A stretch of 64,000 nt of DNA from Chaetoderma sp. LZ-2023a (GCA_034401795.1 CM067373.1:89486996-89550995); one strand, 5' to 3'; positions 22,748-31,671 are shown, numbered from the stretch's first letter. A program made the numbers and translations. Notes: generated by a model from the letters alone, not told the origin.

Positions 22748-25700
22748 CTCGCAGCTTGCCTAACTTTCATCCAAGGAGAGCAATTAATAGCTCACCTTTA
22801 ATCTTAAATCTTTGATCATGGTTTGGATATTTTACTTCTTACATGTAAGTGCAGATTTAATATATAAATTTATTTGGAAATTTTCATTCTGCTAGAGGAG
22901 CGATCACTCGCCTAACTCTGATGGTGGATAGCAATTTTTTAACTCGCCACAATTTTCTAAAAATTAAGCCCGGGTTTAGCATTAATCATTTCATGTTATG
23001 TAGATTTTCATTTTATTATTTCTTCTGTTGATAGAGTGGGAGTTCTTGCTCTATCGCTATTCTATTTTTATTGACCTTGTTCTGTCATCTATGTCTGGGT
23101 CTCTCTTATTATGTTCAAAGATTTCAGAATTTCATTTCCATTTTCTTCCTTGTTAAAGGAAGAGTTCATATCTAGAGTCATGTAGCTGTCTGTGGACAAA
23201 TTTTTACAAGGAAATTTAGGTCCAGGATTTAATCCCGCTGCATAGTTTTCAGCTACAGCAGGAATTGTTCATCTATCAATACAGTCAATTAATCCTTGGT
23301 CATCTATTTCCTCGAACATAGTTTCTACATTCAGCTCTTTCAAGAATTAATCCAGAGGTATGCAGTTTGTCATGCAGGCTAGGTTGGATTATCAAAATTC
23401 TCAAAAAGTCATGCCTAGTCCTTTCTCAAGTTTTCACCATCTAGGCGTCTCTTTCGACCTGTCTCAGGGCTTAGTCTTTCCTTCAGAGGCAAGGGTGGAG
23501 GCAATCTTGTTGACTATGGACATTCTGACATCCTCTTTCTCAGTCAGGGCAAGATTTTTTCTCAGGGTTCTAGGCTTGATGGTCAGCATTGAGAATGTCA
23601 TACTCTGGGCAGCGCTGATGAGAAGACCCTCTGGAAGCAGTCAGTTCATTCTATTTACCATCAGATTTCCATCAGAGAGCACTTGATCCCTCATTTAGAC
23701 TTTTGGAAGGATCGTTCTATGCTTCCGATAGGTGTTCCATTAGTCAAGACCTCTCCTCAGGCGATTATTTCACAGACACTTCCCAGGAGGGATGGGGAGC
23801 AGTCTGGAACTCCCTGTCGATTTCCGCTCTTTGGTCCCTGGAGGAGTCGACTGCTTTTCATCAATATCTTGGAGTTGTGGTCAGATCGAATGAGCGGCCT
23901 TAAGATCTCGATTCGATCAGCCAATTCCATGATAGTTTCCTACATCAACAGACAGAGAGGAACACAGTCTTCACTTCTTTGTATGGAAATTTGGAATCTT
24001 CTGTTGTGGTGCCGCAAGAACCAAAATTTGTTCTAGTGGCCAGTCATGTCTCAGGCAGACTGATCATTCTTGCGGACCAGTTTGTAAGACCCAGCAAGTT
24101 TGGGCACTCCGAGTGGCAGTTAAAGAAGTCGCTTGTCTAAGCGCTTTTTCAACATCAGGGTCGTCCCCACGTAGATCTCTTTGCGACATGTCTGAATGCC
24201 CAGATCGCTTTCATGTCTCCTTTTCCGGACAGTCAGGCTCTGGTGGTGGACACCCTGTCTCAGTCCTGGACAGGAATGTTTGCCTACGCATTCCCACTAA
24301 CAATTTTGATTCTGTTGGTTCTGAAGAAGGTCTTGGACCAGATCTGCGAAATTTTTCTGGTAGCCCCTTTTTGGCCGAAGAGAATCTGGTTCCTAGACCT
24401 TCTCGATCTTCTGTTAGACTTTCCTCATCTTCTTCCAGTGTCCCCAGATCTGTCAAGTAAGGGGCACATGTTTTCATCCAAATCCAGAAATCTTCAGTCT
24501 GCGTTTGGAGAATATCGAGTGTCCGGTCCCTGAGATAAAGTTTTCTTCAAGATCTCAGGAAATCCTTGTCTCTTCTAAGAGGGAGTCAACACGTCGAGTT
24601 TACAAGGGTCGTCTTAAAATCTTTGGAGAATGGTGTTCAAACTATGGTTTCTTGCCTGATTCTTTTTCTATATCCCAGGTGTCAGATTTTTTATCATATA
24701 TTTTCGATTCTTTTCAACTATCACCTATTACCATTAGGGGTTTTAGATTTTCCATGGTTTCCTCCCTTCCTTGTCTCTTTAATGCCGATATCAAGGATAC
24801 GAAGATTCTCAATGGTTTTATTAGACGCTTGGGCAATATTCGTCCTCCAGTGGCTAAGCCTTTGCCTTCTTGGAATTTGGCCTTGATTCTTCTAGTATTG
24901 GCAGGTCTCCATTTTGAACCAATTGGATCTATCAGTCTCAAACTATTGTCTCTTACCTTGTTGCCACCGCTTTAGCTAGGAAAAGATCCGAAATTCATGC
25001 TCTTTTTGCAGAAGGACAGATTTATCGAATCTGGGGACGGTCTAGTTTTATATCCCAGAAGGGTTTTTTTATCGAAGACCCAGTCTAACAGTTACCCAGC
25101 CAAGCTGATCATCTTTTTTGCCGTCCGACAAGTTCTGGTGTCCTGTCAGGGCCTTATAAGTCTATAAATGTTGTACAAATTTTAAAAGATCCGATTCTTC
25201 CCACTTTTGGGTCGAGGATGTAGCTAGACCAATTTCTAAGGCCTCGGTTGCCAGATGGATCTGTGAGACCATTAAATTATGCTATGAGATTGCCTCCCCT
25301 GGTGAGATCAATTTAGCCCATGTCAAGGCGCACGACTTTTGTGATATGACTAGCTCCTTCGCTCTTTTCGTAGGCTCATCATTGGACGATGTCATGTAAG
25401 TTGCAGGTTGGAAATCTGAATTTTATCTCTATTTAAAAGATCAGAGCCAAGCGGCCTCCTTTTTTTTTAGAAATATAACGATTTTAACAAAACAAGCCAA
25501 AGACCATTTTCCAAGCACATCTCACCAATTTCACTAGTCTGTATGTCCGTCAGAAATGGTGAGAATGTTCTCTTGTTTTGTTTATTTCATTGAGTTGACG
25601 ATTTTCATTGTTTGATAATCACTGATTTGTTATGAATGCACTATTATGTTAATTTATTAACATTTGGATATGAGTTGTTTAATTTTTATCCTTGTTTAAG

Positions 25701-26386
25701 ATTCTCAAAACTCCACCCACCAGGGATTATTAAGTGGGGCACTGACCAATTCTACGGGTTTAGCAGGTAGTGATTGAATGGTAATGGATGTTTGTGGTGT
25801 AATAACAACCCCCAACAGACCCCCCCCCCCTTGTGGATTGGTCTGTAGTTTTATTAACCACTATAAACATATCATTCAATCACTATGACATGGCCTCAGC
25901 CACCCCGTGTGGGAATGATTTGAATCTCTATTCTTTCTTGCATCTAAATTTGGAAAGTGATTCTATGTTACTCTTAGTCTCCTCTGCGCATGCACACACA
26001 CATGTACTTTGACCCAGCTCTTAGAGGAGTGAGTATAGACTGGTGCCAGTCTAATGCAGGCTGTATGGTGAGTGTACACTACCAGAAGTTCCGGTTGAGG
26101 GTACAATGAGTTGGTATAGGCATATGGGGCATGAAAGCAAGCATAAAAATCTTTTTCTGGTGCTAAATGCAGATAGTTTGATTTAGCAAGTAGTGATTGA
26201 ACAGTAAGAATGTTCATAGTGGTTAATAAAACTACAGACCAACCCACAAGGGGCCGTCTGTTGGTTTTTTTCGACAAACAGACAGATCCAAATGTACGGT
26301 CACTCCCTTCTCCTCATCACTCCCCTCTCCTCGGCACAGACAAGTTTAGGATGGGAATGAGCTTTTAGCAAGGTCAAAATGCTGTT

Positions 26387-26450
<64 letters not shown>

Positions 26451-27474
26451 CTGATGTACATTGTTTTATCCAATAAACCTTACAAACCTGAAGTTAAAAA
26501 TTCTTTATGAGTTAAGGAATATTCTGTTGAATATTTTGAAACTAATTTGACTGGGAGTTGTTTATGCCTATGGTAGACTTACAAACATGTATACAGAAAT
26601 TTGATGGGTCAATTTTTCTGGTCTGGGATTTTCCCAAGAGTGAAAATTTAACAGATTACGCCACTTTAACATCTTAGCCAATTTCAACCAAACCTGGCTC
26701 GAATGACCCTACATGGCAGTAGCCTGAGAAATGTACATACAGAAATTTGATTGGCCAATTTTTCCTGCAACCATTTTGGATTTTCCAAAGATTTACAGAA
26801 AATTGATTAAATGACTCATAACTGATTTCAACTAAACTTGGTTGAAAGGACCCATTTCCGGTAGGTTTATGTTCCAGGTGAGTGTCAAATGGCCTTGTTT
26901 AATGCTTTAATGGTCAATATTGGTAACAGAAAATCAAGATGTTTGCTTTGTGAATAGTCAGGATGCTATTGTGGAAAGTTTACAACTGGAATGACTGGCT
27001 CTGTTATCCAGCCAGTCATCATATCAATTGAAAATTCTTTTGGCTTGCAAATTAACTTTTGTCAAGACAACTGTTGAGGCATTTTGGCCGCCTTGTCCAC
27101 TAAAGGGTTAACCCTTTAATGGTCAACCCGGCCAAAACTGGCCTCTACTATGGTCTTGAGGAATGTCCATTTGCAGGTCAAGATAAGACAATTTTTGACA
27201 ATTTACCACTGGAATGACTGCCTCGATTATGGCTCGATAATCGAGCCAGTCATTCCAGTGGTATCTTGGCTTGCAAATGGACATTGAATAAGCAAAAATT
27301 TTAATTTTCATGAAAATGATTGACCACCAAAGGGCTAATAATATTATCATAATAGTAATCCTGTTTTGTTTATCATTTCAGGCATATGCAAACTTGCTAA
27401 AGGCAAATATGGATGGTTTACAGAAACGGATGAAAAAGACAGCTACAAAGACAAAAACAAAAGCCACACAATGA
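12968..27474 (+). CDS. SRP14: Signal recognition particle 14 kDa protein (SRP14), spliced, 5' exon missing
   Basis: SRP14 pairs with SRP9 on the Alu domain of the SRP RNA and supports elongation arrest during cotranslational targeting to the ER. Four exons join in frame: 12968-13040, 13898-14010, 16335-16367 and 27382-27474. The product reads FLSELTRLFQKSKTAGS, then YDGRHKPKP, YKCLIRAALGNKKISTVV, DVNRFQLAYANLLKANMDGL and a Lys/Thr-rich tail (KKTATKTKTKATQ) before TGA. Each block aligns with animal SRP14 in order. All introns start GT and end AG, with phases 1, 0 and 0. The first exon, encoding only the first few residues, was not located. Intron 3 is 11 kb because it holds DIRS-A and several foldback elements. 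There is no long Ala-rich tail of the primate kind. Identification is strong. Confidence 0.93.
13106..13300. mobile_element. FB1 foldback copy in SRP14 intron
   Basis: Begins TTAACCATTTAATTGCCAAG. The centre is a near-perfect palindrome (ACTGGAACAACTGGCTCGATTATTGAGCCAGTTATTCTAGT region). The right end is degraded near GGCCGGCTTAACC. Confidence 0.7.
13678..13696. repeat. 19-bp poly-G tract
   Basis: Uninterrupted G run within a G-rich stretch in the SRP14 intron. Confidence 0.9.
13898..14010 (+). CDS. SRP14: SRP14 central exon
   Basis: Acceptor ttttatag and donor gtaata bound 113 nt. After the split Tyr it encodes DGRHKPKPRSSKPHQAESKD and YKCLIRAALGNKKISTV, the most conserved block of the family (RA..GKKKISTVV). 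Confidence 0.92.
14214..14227. repeat. 14-bp poly-G tract
   Basis: Simple sequence in intron 2 of SRP14. The surrounding 14100-16080 is AT-rich intron with two related 'cagctgattattttNNNaacaatttNatggaaag' segments near 14420 and 14515 and no exon. Confidence 0.85.
16081..16311. mobile_element. FB3 TTAA-ended foldback MITE
   Basis: Starts TTAACCCTTACCACACTGATG and ends CAGAGTGGTAAGGGTTAA. The arms are complementary over most of the length, and the centre carries an imperfect 'agatgttgctgttgtagacagca' direct duplication. Both ends include TTAA next to CCC/GGG. Confidence 0.8.
16335..16367 (+). CDS. SRP14: SRP14 33-nt micro-exon
   Basis: Acceptor acttttcag and donor gtgagt bound eleven codons, VQQKDVNRFQL, in phase 0 on both sides. 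It follows FB3 by only 23 bp. Confidence 0.9.
16427..16550. mobile_element. FB1 core fragment
   Basis: Contains 'tctatttgcagaccaag' and the palindromic core CACTGGAATCACTGGCTCAG / TCAAGCCAGTCATTCCAGTG; both outer ends are lost. Confidence 0.65.
16791..17008 (+). mobile_element. FB2 element with intact 92-bp hairpin core
   Basis: Positions 16791-16835 and 16839-16883 are 45-bp arms with about two mismatches around a CAT loop (CTGTTGA...AGCAACAGC type). The right part carries 'aatgtttattaaatgg', 'gattaagcgttaaagac' and 'tagttgattatgacgtcat', as in the other FB2 copies. The left arm outside the core is degraded. Confidence 0.75.
17428..18640 (-). mobile_element. Repeat A, apparently full-length copy
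   Basis: On the minus strand it starts AACAAGAGGTGCAAAGGGCA at 18640 and ends GGCCAGGTGAGC at 17428. Inside, a unit of about 600 bp containing 'gccatcttggNattttggc', 'tttttagaaacNtc' and 'atgaaacatcatct' occurs twice. There is no coding capacity. It is a non-autonomous element of uncertain class, possibly Helitron-like because of its terminal hairpin in other copies. Confidence 0.6.
18745..19012 (+). repeat. DIRS-A left inverted terminal repeat
   Basis: From 18776 ('ttcaatcactacttgctaaatc') to 'catagaatcactt' at 19012 it is the reverse complement of about 25955-26204 with few differences. The outermost 18745-18786 is instead complementary to 25769-25809 in the internal region (one mismatch seen). 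Confidence 0.85.
19301..20645 (+). pseudogene. DIRS-A gag-like ORF remnants
   Basis: The first part, MASDYQKLYASSFPIFSFLR, is followed by a Cys-rich segment (KCSSSKCDLLHTC, LKCTSCTPLIMCGFCKRW) ending in a stop at 19582. A second short frame starts at about 19649 (MALRFFESFATVLTQSLDER). From 20054 the sequence encodes an internally repeated protein with units such as GLRDPGQLPLSASGF, GLHDPSQLSV and GLHDPGQFPVSVSGL, broken by at least one frameshift near 20370. Position after the left terminal repeat and the Cys-rich start fit the gag of DIRS elements; no specific domain is recognised. Confidence 0.55.
19604..19617. repeat. 14-bp poly-G tract
   Basis: G run just after the first gag stop in DIRS-A. 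Confidence 0.85.
20650..22130. other. T/C-rich spacer replacing the RT core in DIRS-A
   Basis: The + strand is strongly pyrimidine-rich with many TTTTCTT-like runs, and 'gatcaggttttctgtcttg' is directly repeated near 21870 and 21908. No RT motif is found in any frame, although this is where the palm domain should lie. Confidence 0.55.
22139..22471 (-). pseudogene. LINE RT C-terminal tail inside DIRS-A
   Basis: Minus-strand reading: RRADMIEVYKLANNIYDPEV, then LLRGHKHKISKQRSNTNIR and FPARIVNIWNNLPTNVVNAP, ending NRLDKAWRN. This is the same C-terminal module as at 629-972 but clearly a different copy. It lies opposite to DIRS-A and probably inserted into it. Confidence 0.8.
22713..22744. repeat. 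(CT)n microsatellite
   Basis: About 16 CT units in DIRS-A. Confidence 0.9.
23358..24112 (+). pseudogene. DIRS-A RT end and RNase H domain, frameshifted
   Basis: Three frames follow one another. HHLGVSFDLSQGLVFPSEAR and VRARFFLRVLGLMVSIENVI are the end of the RT connection. TDTSQEGWGAVWNS and ISALWSLEESTAFH are the RNase H start, and ISIRSANSMIVSYINRQRGT is its later part. Matching segments exist in DIRS-B (YTDASMEGWGAWLEEF and RSDNSTVVTYINCQGGT). At least two frameshifts separate the pieces. Confidence 0.75.
24113..24533 (+). pseudogene. DIRS-A region between RNase H and recombinase
   Basis: The readable frame gives MSPFPDSQALVVDTLSQSW, TGMFAYAFPLTILILLVLKK and EIFLVAPFWPKRIWFLDLLD. The same module (VDLFA..., ...W.GM.AYAFPP, ...LIAPNWPS..W..DLLDLL) follows RNase H in DIRS/Ngaro-type elements and in DIRS-B. 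Confidence 0.65.
24505..25450 (+). pseudogene. DIRS-A tyrosine recombinase, inactivated
   Basis: The N-terminal DNA-binding half is open: SSRSQEILVSSKREST, RRVYKGRLKIFGEWCSNYG, then IKDTKILNGFIRRLGNIRPP. After a stop at 24973-24975 the catalytic half is readable only across further stops: ALARKRSEIHAL (first catalytic Arg region), then VKAHDFCDMTSSFALFVG and SLDDVM-stop-VAGWKSEFYLYL. The HxxR motif reads HDFC, so the second arginine is replaced by Cys, and several stops interrupt it. Tyrosine recombinases replace the integrase of LTR elements in DIRS transposons. Confidence 0.75.
25769..25885. repeat. DIRS-A internal complementary region
   Basis: 25769-25809 is the reverse complement of the left extreme end 18745-18786 (one mismatch). 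25831-25885 is the reverse complement of the right extreme end 26191-26249 with a few changes. The two parts are joined by a short C-rich segment containing 'ccaacagac', itself complementary to the last right-end bases 'gtctgttgg' (26255-26263). Confidence 0.85.
25955..26263 (+). repeat. DIRS-A right inverted terminal repeat
   Basis: Reverse complement of the left repeat over 'aagtgattctatg' to 'tagtgattgaac', with small indels such as an extra 'cacacaca' stretch. The final 'cccacaaggggccgtctgttgg' extends past the repeat and is matched in the internal complementary region. Confidence 0.85.
26389..26448. repeat. (AT)n microsatellite, about 60 bp
   Basis: Uninterrupted AT dinucleotides in SRP14 intron 3. 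Confidence 0.95.
26525..26890. repeat. FB2 half-core followed by about 146-bp tandem unit
   Basis: 26523-26575 is one arm of the FB2 core. 'tacagaaatttgat' then recurs at 26592 and 26738 with 'caaccaaacctggct', 'gaccctacatggcagtagc' and 'gattggccaatttttcctgc', the same unit type as the array at 5013-5740. Confidence 0.6.
26899..27111. mobile_element. FB1 copy sharing its right TTAA with the next copy
   Basis: Starts TTAATGCTTTAATGGTCAAT and ends CCACTAAAGGGTTAA at 27111. The core palindrome ACTGGAATGACTGGCTC is partly decayed. The terminal TTAA at 27108-27111 is also the first TTAA of the next copy. Confidence 0.75.
27108..27337. mobile_element. FB1 copy next to the SRP14 last exon
   Basis: TTAACCCTTTAATGGTCAAC to AAAGGGCTAA. 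The palindromic core surrounds CGATTATGGCTCGATAATCG and includes 'gtccatttgcaggtcaag' and its complement. It ends 44 bp before the last SRP14 exon. Confidence 0.85.
27382..27474 (+). CDS. SRP14: SRP14 terminal coding exon
   Basis: Acceptor tatcatttcag precedes 27382. It encodes AYANLLKANMDGLQKRMKK and a basic TATKTKTKATQ tail, with TGA at 27472-27474. AY.NLLRANMDGLKKR is the family's C-terminal signature. No AATAAA is evident before the FB1 copy that begins 130 bp downstream. Confidence 0.93.
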   Translation, partial: AYANLLKANMDGLQKRMKKTATKTKTKATQ

Positions 27475-27603
27475 TACTTCATATTTTTTTCATTTACTTT
27501 TAATTGTTTAGATGTGCTAGGGCAGGTGGTGCTTTGATCTATGTACCACCAATTAGGTGAAGGGAAGAAGTAATTTTGAAAACTCCTCTGAGATGACTGG
27601 TTC

Positions 27604-27800
27604 TTAATCCTTTAATGGTCAGGACTGATCAAGAACTTTGGCTAAGTTTCTTCTTAGGGAATGTCCATTTGCAGACCAAGAGTATTTTAAGAATAATTGA
27701 GCCTGTTGTTCCAGGGGTAAAATTTCAAAATTAGTCCTCTTGGCCTACAAATGGCCATTTCTCAGGACATTTTTGATTGGCTTGACCATTAAAGGGTTAA
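27604..27800. mobile_element. FB1 copy just downstream of SRP14
   Basis: TTAATCCTTTAATGGTCAGG to CCATTAAAGGGTTAA, 197 bp with both TTAA ends. The core hairpin is partly deleted. It probably lies in the SRP14 3' UTR. Confidence 0.8.
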
Positions 27801-27889
27801 AGAGCAGGTCATGTCAGTGGAAAGCTTTGAAAATGGCGTTATTCATCACATGTACATGACCGTTTTATGTTACAAAGAGTTAGCTCCCT

Positions 27890-28085
27890 TAGACACTTGT
27901 TTAAGCGTCGCCCTACTGCAAGCCACCAGACAATAATTTCAATAGGCAATAACTCTGAACCTGCTGAATATTTTGAAAACAATTTTTCTGAAAGTTGTTA
28001 GTGCCTTTCAAAATATTTAACAAATCTTGACATCTAATTCCTGAAATACATTGTCTGCAGAAACTTAGCAGTCACACAGTTAACT
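27890..28085. mobile_element. FB4 MITE, second copy
   Basis: Shares 'caataatttcaataggcaat', the TTTTCTGAAAGTTGTTAGTG core, 'ctgcagaaacttagcag' and the ACAGTTAAC end with the element at 199-409. The left end is unclear. Confidence 0.45.
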
Positions 28086-28325
28086 CTAGATTATGCGGGA
28101 AGTTGATAATCTGAGCTTTCTGATTATGTTAAAGATTTTCATCTAGGCTAGTATAATAATAATAATTGTATGTTAGTGCCTATAGCACTATCAATTCAGA
28201 TTACTAAATTTCAGTTGCATTCATTTGTTAGTTGGTGTGTATTCTGTTAGTAATAATATGCTGTAACAGCAACCTGTTTTAACAACATTATTTGTAAATT
28301 GTACACCAGCCTTTCTTCTCTTCAG

Positions 28326-29189
28326 CAGCAATGGCTTTCAGTCAAATTAATTTCAAAATATTCAACAGAATAAGTTTTATATNNNNNNNNNNNNNNNNNN
28401 NNNNNNNNNNNNNNNNNNNNNNNNNNNNNNNNNNNNNNNNNNNNNNNNNNNNNNNNNNNNNNNNNNNNNNNNNNNNNNNNNNNNNNNNNNNNNNNNNNNN
28501 NNNNNNNNNNNNNNNNNNNNNNNNNNNNNNNNNNNNNNNNNNNNNNNNNNNNNNNNNNNNNNNNNNNNNNNNNNNNNNNNNNNNNNNNNNNNNNNNNNNN
28601 NNNNNNNNNNNNNNNNNNNNNNNNNNNNNNNNNNNNNNNNNNNNNNNNNNNNNNNNNNNNNNNNNNNNNNNNNNNNNNNNNNNNNNNNNNNNNNNNNNNN
28701 NNNNNNNNNNNNNNNNNNNNNNNNNNNNNNNNNNNNNNNNNNNNNNNNNNNNNNNNNNNNNNNNNNNNNNNNNNNNNNNNNNNNNNNNNNNNNNNNNNNN
28801 NNNNNNNNNNNNNNNNNNNNNNNNNNNNNNNNNNNNNNNNNNNNNNNNNNNNNNNNNNNNNNNNNNNNNNNNNNNNNNNNNNAGTCAAATTAATTTCAAA
28901 ATATTCAACAGAATAAGTTTTATATCATAAAGAATATACTTCTTCCGGGATTTGTCAGTGAAAGAGTTGGTATCCTGCAATAAATTGATTAGATAATCAG
29001 TTTGACGGAGAATAAGTATAATGTATGGCCAGCAATGGCTTTCAGTCAAATTAATTTCAAAATATTCAACAGAATAAGTTTTATATCATAAAGAATATAC
29101 TTCTTCCGGGATTTGTCAGTGAAAGAGTTGGTATCCTGCAATAAATTGATTAGATAATCAGTTTGACACAGAATAATTATAATGTATGG
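28326..29189. repeat. 161-bp tandem unit flanking the assembly gap
   Basis: 'agtcaaattaatttcaaaat' occurs at 28340, 28883 and 29044. The two copies right of the gap are 161 bp apart and nearly identical, including 'tatacttcttccgggatttg' and 'gtttgac...gtatggcc'. The copy left of the gap is cut off by the Ns. The unit is the right half of an FB2b element plus flank. Confidence 0.85.
28383..28882. other. Assembly gap, exactly 500 N
   Basis: The N run is a round 500, so it is probably a placeholder of unknown size. Both edges lie in the same repeat unit, so the true content may be more repeat copies, or the gap may be a false join. Confidence 0.98.
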
Positions 29190-29339
29190 CCACTTTGGAG
29201 TGAGTGGTTAGGGAGATGCAGAGCATGAGAGAAATTTTATTTATTTATTTATTCACACATGTGGTAGAAATAAATTATCTTCTTACTATGTACCTGAGCA
29301 TACAATGGTGTGATTCAAATGTTAACATCATTACAATAA

Positions 29340-29925
29340 TTATGCTCGCCACATAAGGAGAAGAGGGTATTGTGACCGAGTCTGTCTGTGTGTGCATCTG
29401 TCTGTCAATCCGTAGCTGTATCTAAAAAACTACTGATCCAATTTGGCTAAAATTTTAACACAATGAAGGAACTTGCGGTGCAAGAGAATTTCCAGACTGG
29501 TCATGGTACGGACCATATATTACGATTACTGGGGGAAAATACGAAAAATCTGGAAGATCTGAAATCTTTTTACAATGTGACAAATATAGGAGGGCAAGGG
29601 TCTGCAATCTCTAATCATCTTTGTTAGCTTATATGCTATGGCAACTGCCCATCATCCATCCATCAATTTTTCTTAAACTTACTGTCGCTTTCAACCAAAT
29701 TTGACAGAAAGCATCTTTGGGTCATAGAAAGCTAGCATTGTTTAGATGAAGCGGATTAGCTGGTCTAATTTGGTGCAAGCTGAAAGACATCTCTTCAACG
29801 GAACTTGACAAGATAATTTTCACCAAATAAGTGTGAGATGATATACAGGCAAAAATCACATAGGCAGCTTTTTCAGAAATGTCCAAAATTTGATGGCATA
29901 ATTTTTCCTCTGGTGGACCTTTCCA
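29340..29925 (+). repeat. Dispersed non-coding repeat
   Basis: 'ctgtatctaaaaNctactgatccaattt' and 'caagagNatttcc' match, in reverse complement, the insertion at 55770-56050. A second part, 'ttcaaccaaatttgacagaaagcatc', resembles repeat A text. No ORF of note. Confidence 0.5.
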
Positions 29926-30287
29926 GTTTTAGCTATGCCCCGACCATCCCTAGTTAATCTCCACCCACACCTCGCTCATGTTGTGATTGATTGCCCCCTG
30001 AAGTTCTTGACTATCTATTTCAAGAAAACTACAGGGAAACCTGTTGAATATTTTGAAACTAATTTGACTGGATTCTGGGGCTGCTTAGGGCAGCAACAGC
30101 GCCCTGTCAAATTAATTTCAAAATATTCAACAGAATGTTTATTAAATGGTAAAGACATACAATTCGTACATCGGACTATTAAGCGTTAAAGACAGACTAT
30201 ATCGAGTCATTCATGACACCATGAGAGCCTACATGTTACATAGTTGATTATGACATCATATGATTGAGTGAGGAAATGGATTCATGA
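29926..30287 (+). mobile_element. FB2 element, near complete
   Basis: Runs from 'ccagttttagctatgcccc' through the hairpin core at 30036-30134 (CCTGTTGAATATTTTGAAAC and its complement) to 'gacatcatatgattgagtg' and 'tggattcat'. Confidence 0.75.
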
Positions 30288-30574
30288 TTTACTTCAGACC
30301 CTGACCGAAACTCTTCAGACCAAGTTGGCAATAAGTGAGGAACTTTCATTCAAGTTTGTTCAAGCAGTCTTTATTTAAAAAAAAAAATAATAACTAACAA
30401 TCAAAATATAGTATTTGACAGCCATATTATAATATTTATTGTTATTAAATTATCCAAATGGTGCCCGTCTGAGAATTAGATAGAATATTAAGTTTCTAAA
30501 ACGGACTAGGTGATTACTATAGGGCTTCCCTGATTATCATGTGGTTGCTTTACCCTATCTATGCATGCCCAGCA

Positions 30575-30830
30575 CTTTTACTCTCACTAGAAGCAGGAGT
30601 AATCGAGTAGAATTTGTACCACATGATACGAATTTGTACAACGTGATACCGTTATCCGATTATCCTCTCGGGTCGTTCGGATATGTTATTGAGGTAATCG
30701 GAGTGAGTAAACGAACTTTAGGAATGTCTGAGAATTAGGTGCTGGACTGCGGAACATACTCATGATACCCTGTCAATGACCGCAATCAAGTCTCATCCAT
30801 TAACAAGATATGGTGCATACGAGTTTCTTC
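30575..30830 (+). repeat. Duplicated block X, copy 1
   Basis: About 250 bp from 'ctctcactagaagcaggagt' to 'tatggtgcatacgag', nearly identical to 33235-33480 with a handful of substitutions and small indels. Unknown nature. Confidence 0.85.
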
Positions 30831-31070
30831 TGATAAATCCTAACTGCAAAAATGATTTTATATATGTATATATATTATATCCTTGTACATGGTGTGTATA
30901 TATGGTGCTGGTACAGTTAAATGTATGTACTTCCAGGAGTGTGAGGAAATTCCTCATGGTGATCATTGAGCTACAGCAGTATGTTTGATATGTCAATCCT
31001 CTTCATGGTCATTTTGGATTCTGTTTAATTTTAGCTCACAAGGCCGAATGTGTCGCATAAATTATTTTCA

Positions 31071-31276
31071 TTAACCCTTTAATGATCAAGATGGCTTAAG
31101 AAAATAAAAAAATTTTCTTTAAGTGTCGATGTGGAGGCCCAGCAGACATTTTTTTTAAAATTAACACACTGGTACTCCAGTGCGAAAATTTCAAAAAGTG
31201 TATTCTCTTAGTCTGTATATGGACATTTCTCAAGACCATTGCAGAGGCCAGTGTTTGCTGGCTTGATGATTAAAGG
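31071..31276. mobile_element. FB1 copy, decayed core
   Basis: TTAACCCTTTAATGATCAAG start; right side 'ggacatttctcaagacca' to 'gatgattaaagg'. Confidence 0.7.
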
Positions 31277-31570
31277 TGCAGTTGTCAAGAGGCATCGGGT
31301 AGATTTTCAGCTATCTCGCTGTAAAGATCATTAGTTAGAACTACGATTGGTCAATAAAACAAAGTGAGCGAGACAGACACATTTGGGTCTCTGCTCGTTG
31401 TTATGAAAGTGTATTTACTATGCCGAGTCTGCCCACCTCATCAGCCCCAGGAGGTGTAGCTTTGCTGAATAATGGAGCGTAAAGACAGGGGCAAAGGACT
31501 GCCGCAGCATGACCTAGTTGCATATGGATTGGAGCTATTTGGGTGTTGAGCTTTTGGACTTCTGAATAGT

Positions 31571-31671
31571 ATGAAGTAAATATTAAAACAACGACCATTG
31601 TTTTGGCATGGAAAGTATGTCTCTCACAACAACAAATATGATTATTTTGTTTAATCTTGAGAGGTGAATAA
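31571..31671 (+). repeat. Duplicated block Y, copy 1
   Basis: 101 bp from 'atgaagtaaatattaaaaca' to 'gagaggtgaataa', identical to 32769-32869. Confidence 0.9.

Larger units (their letters stand above)
18745..26263 (+). mobile_element. DIRS-A: DIRS-type tyrosine-recombinase retrotransposon, decayed
   Basis: About 7.5 kb. Long inverted terminal repeats (18745-19012 and 25955-26263) bound gag-like, RNase H and tyrosine recombinase remnants. An internal complementary region at 25769-25885 carries the complement of the left extreme end joined to the complement of the right extreme end. This is the architecture of Dictyostelium DIRS-1 and its relatives, thought to let the ends be rebuilt on a circular intermediate. 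The RT palm region is missing; in its place lies T-rich sequence, a LINE fragment and a (CT)n tract. It lies in SRP14 intron 3, in the same orientation as the gene. Confidence 0.85.

Noticed and set aside
24211-24477. Minus-strand 88-codon ORF in DIRS-A
   Set aside because: Antisense of the module after RNase H; no independent support.
28322-28930. Long ORFs on both strands across 28.3-28.9 kb
   Set aside because: They are read through the 500-N gap; the non-N parts are a repeat arm.
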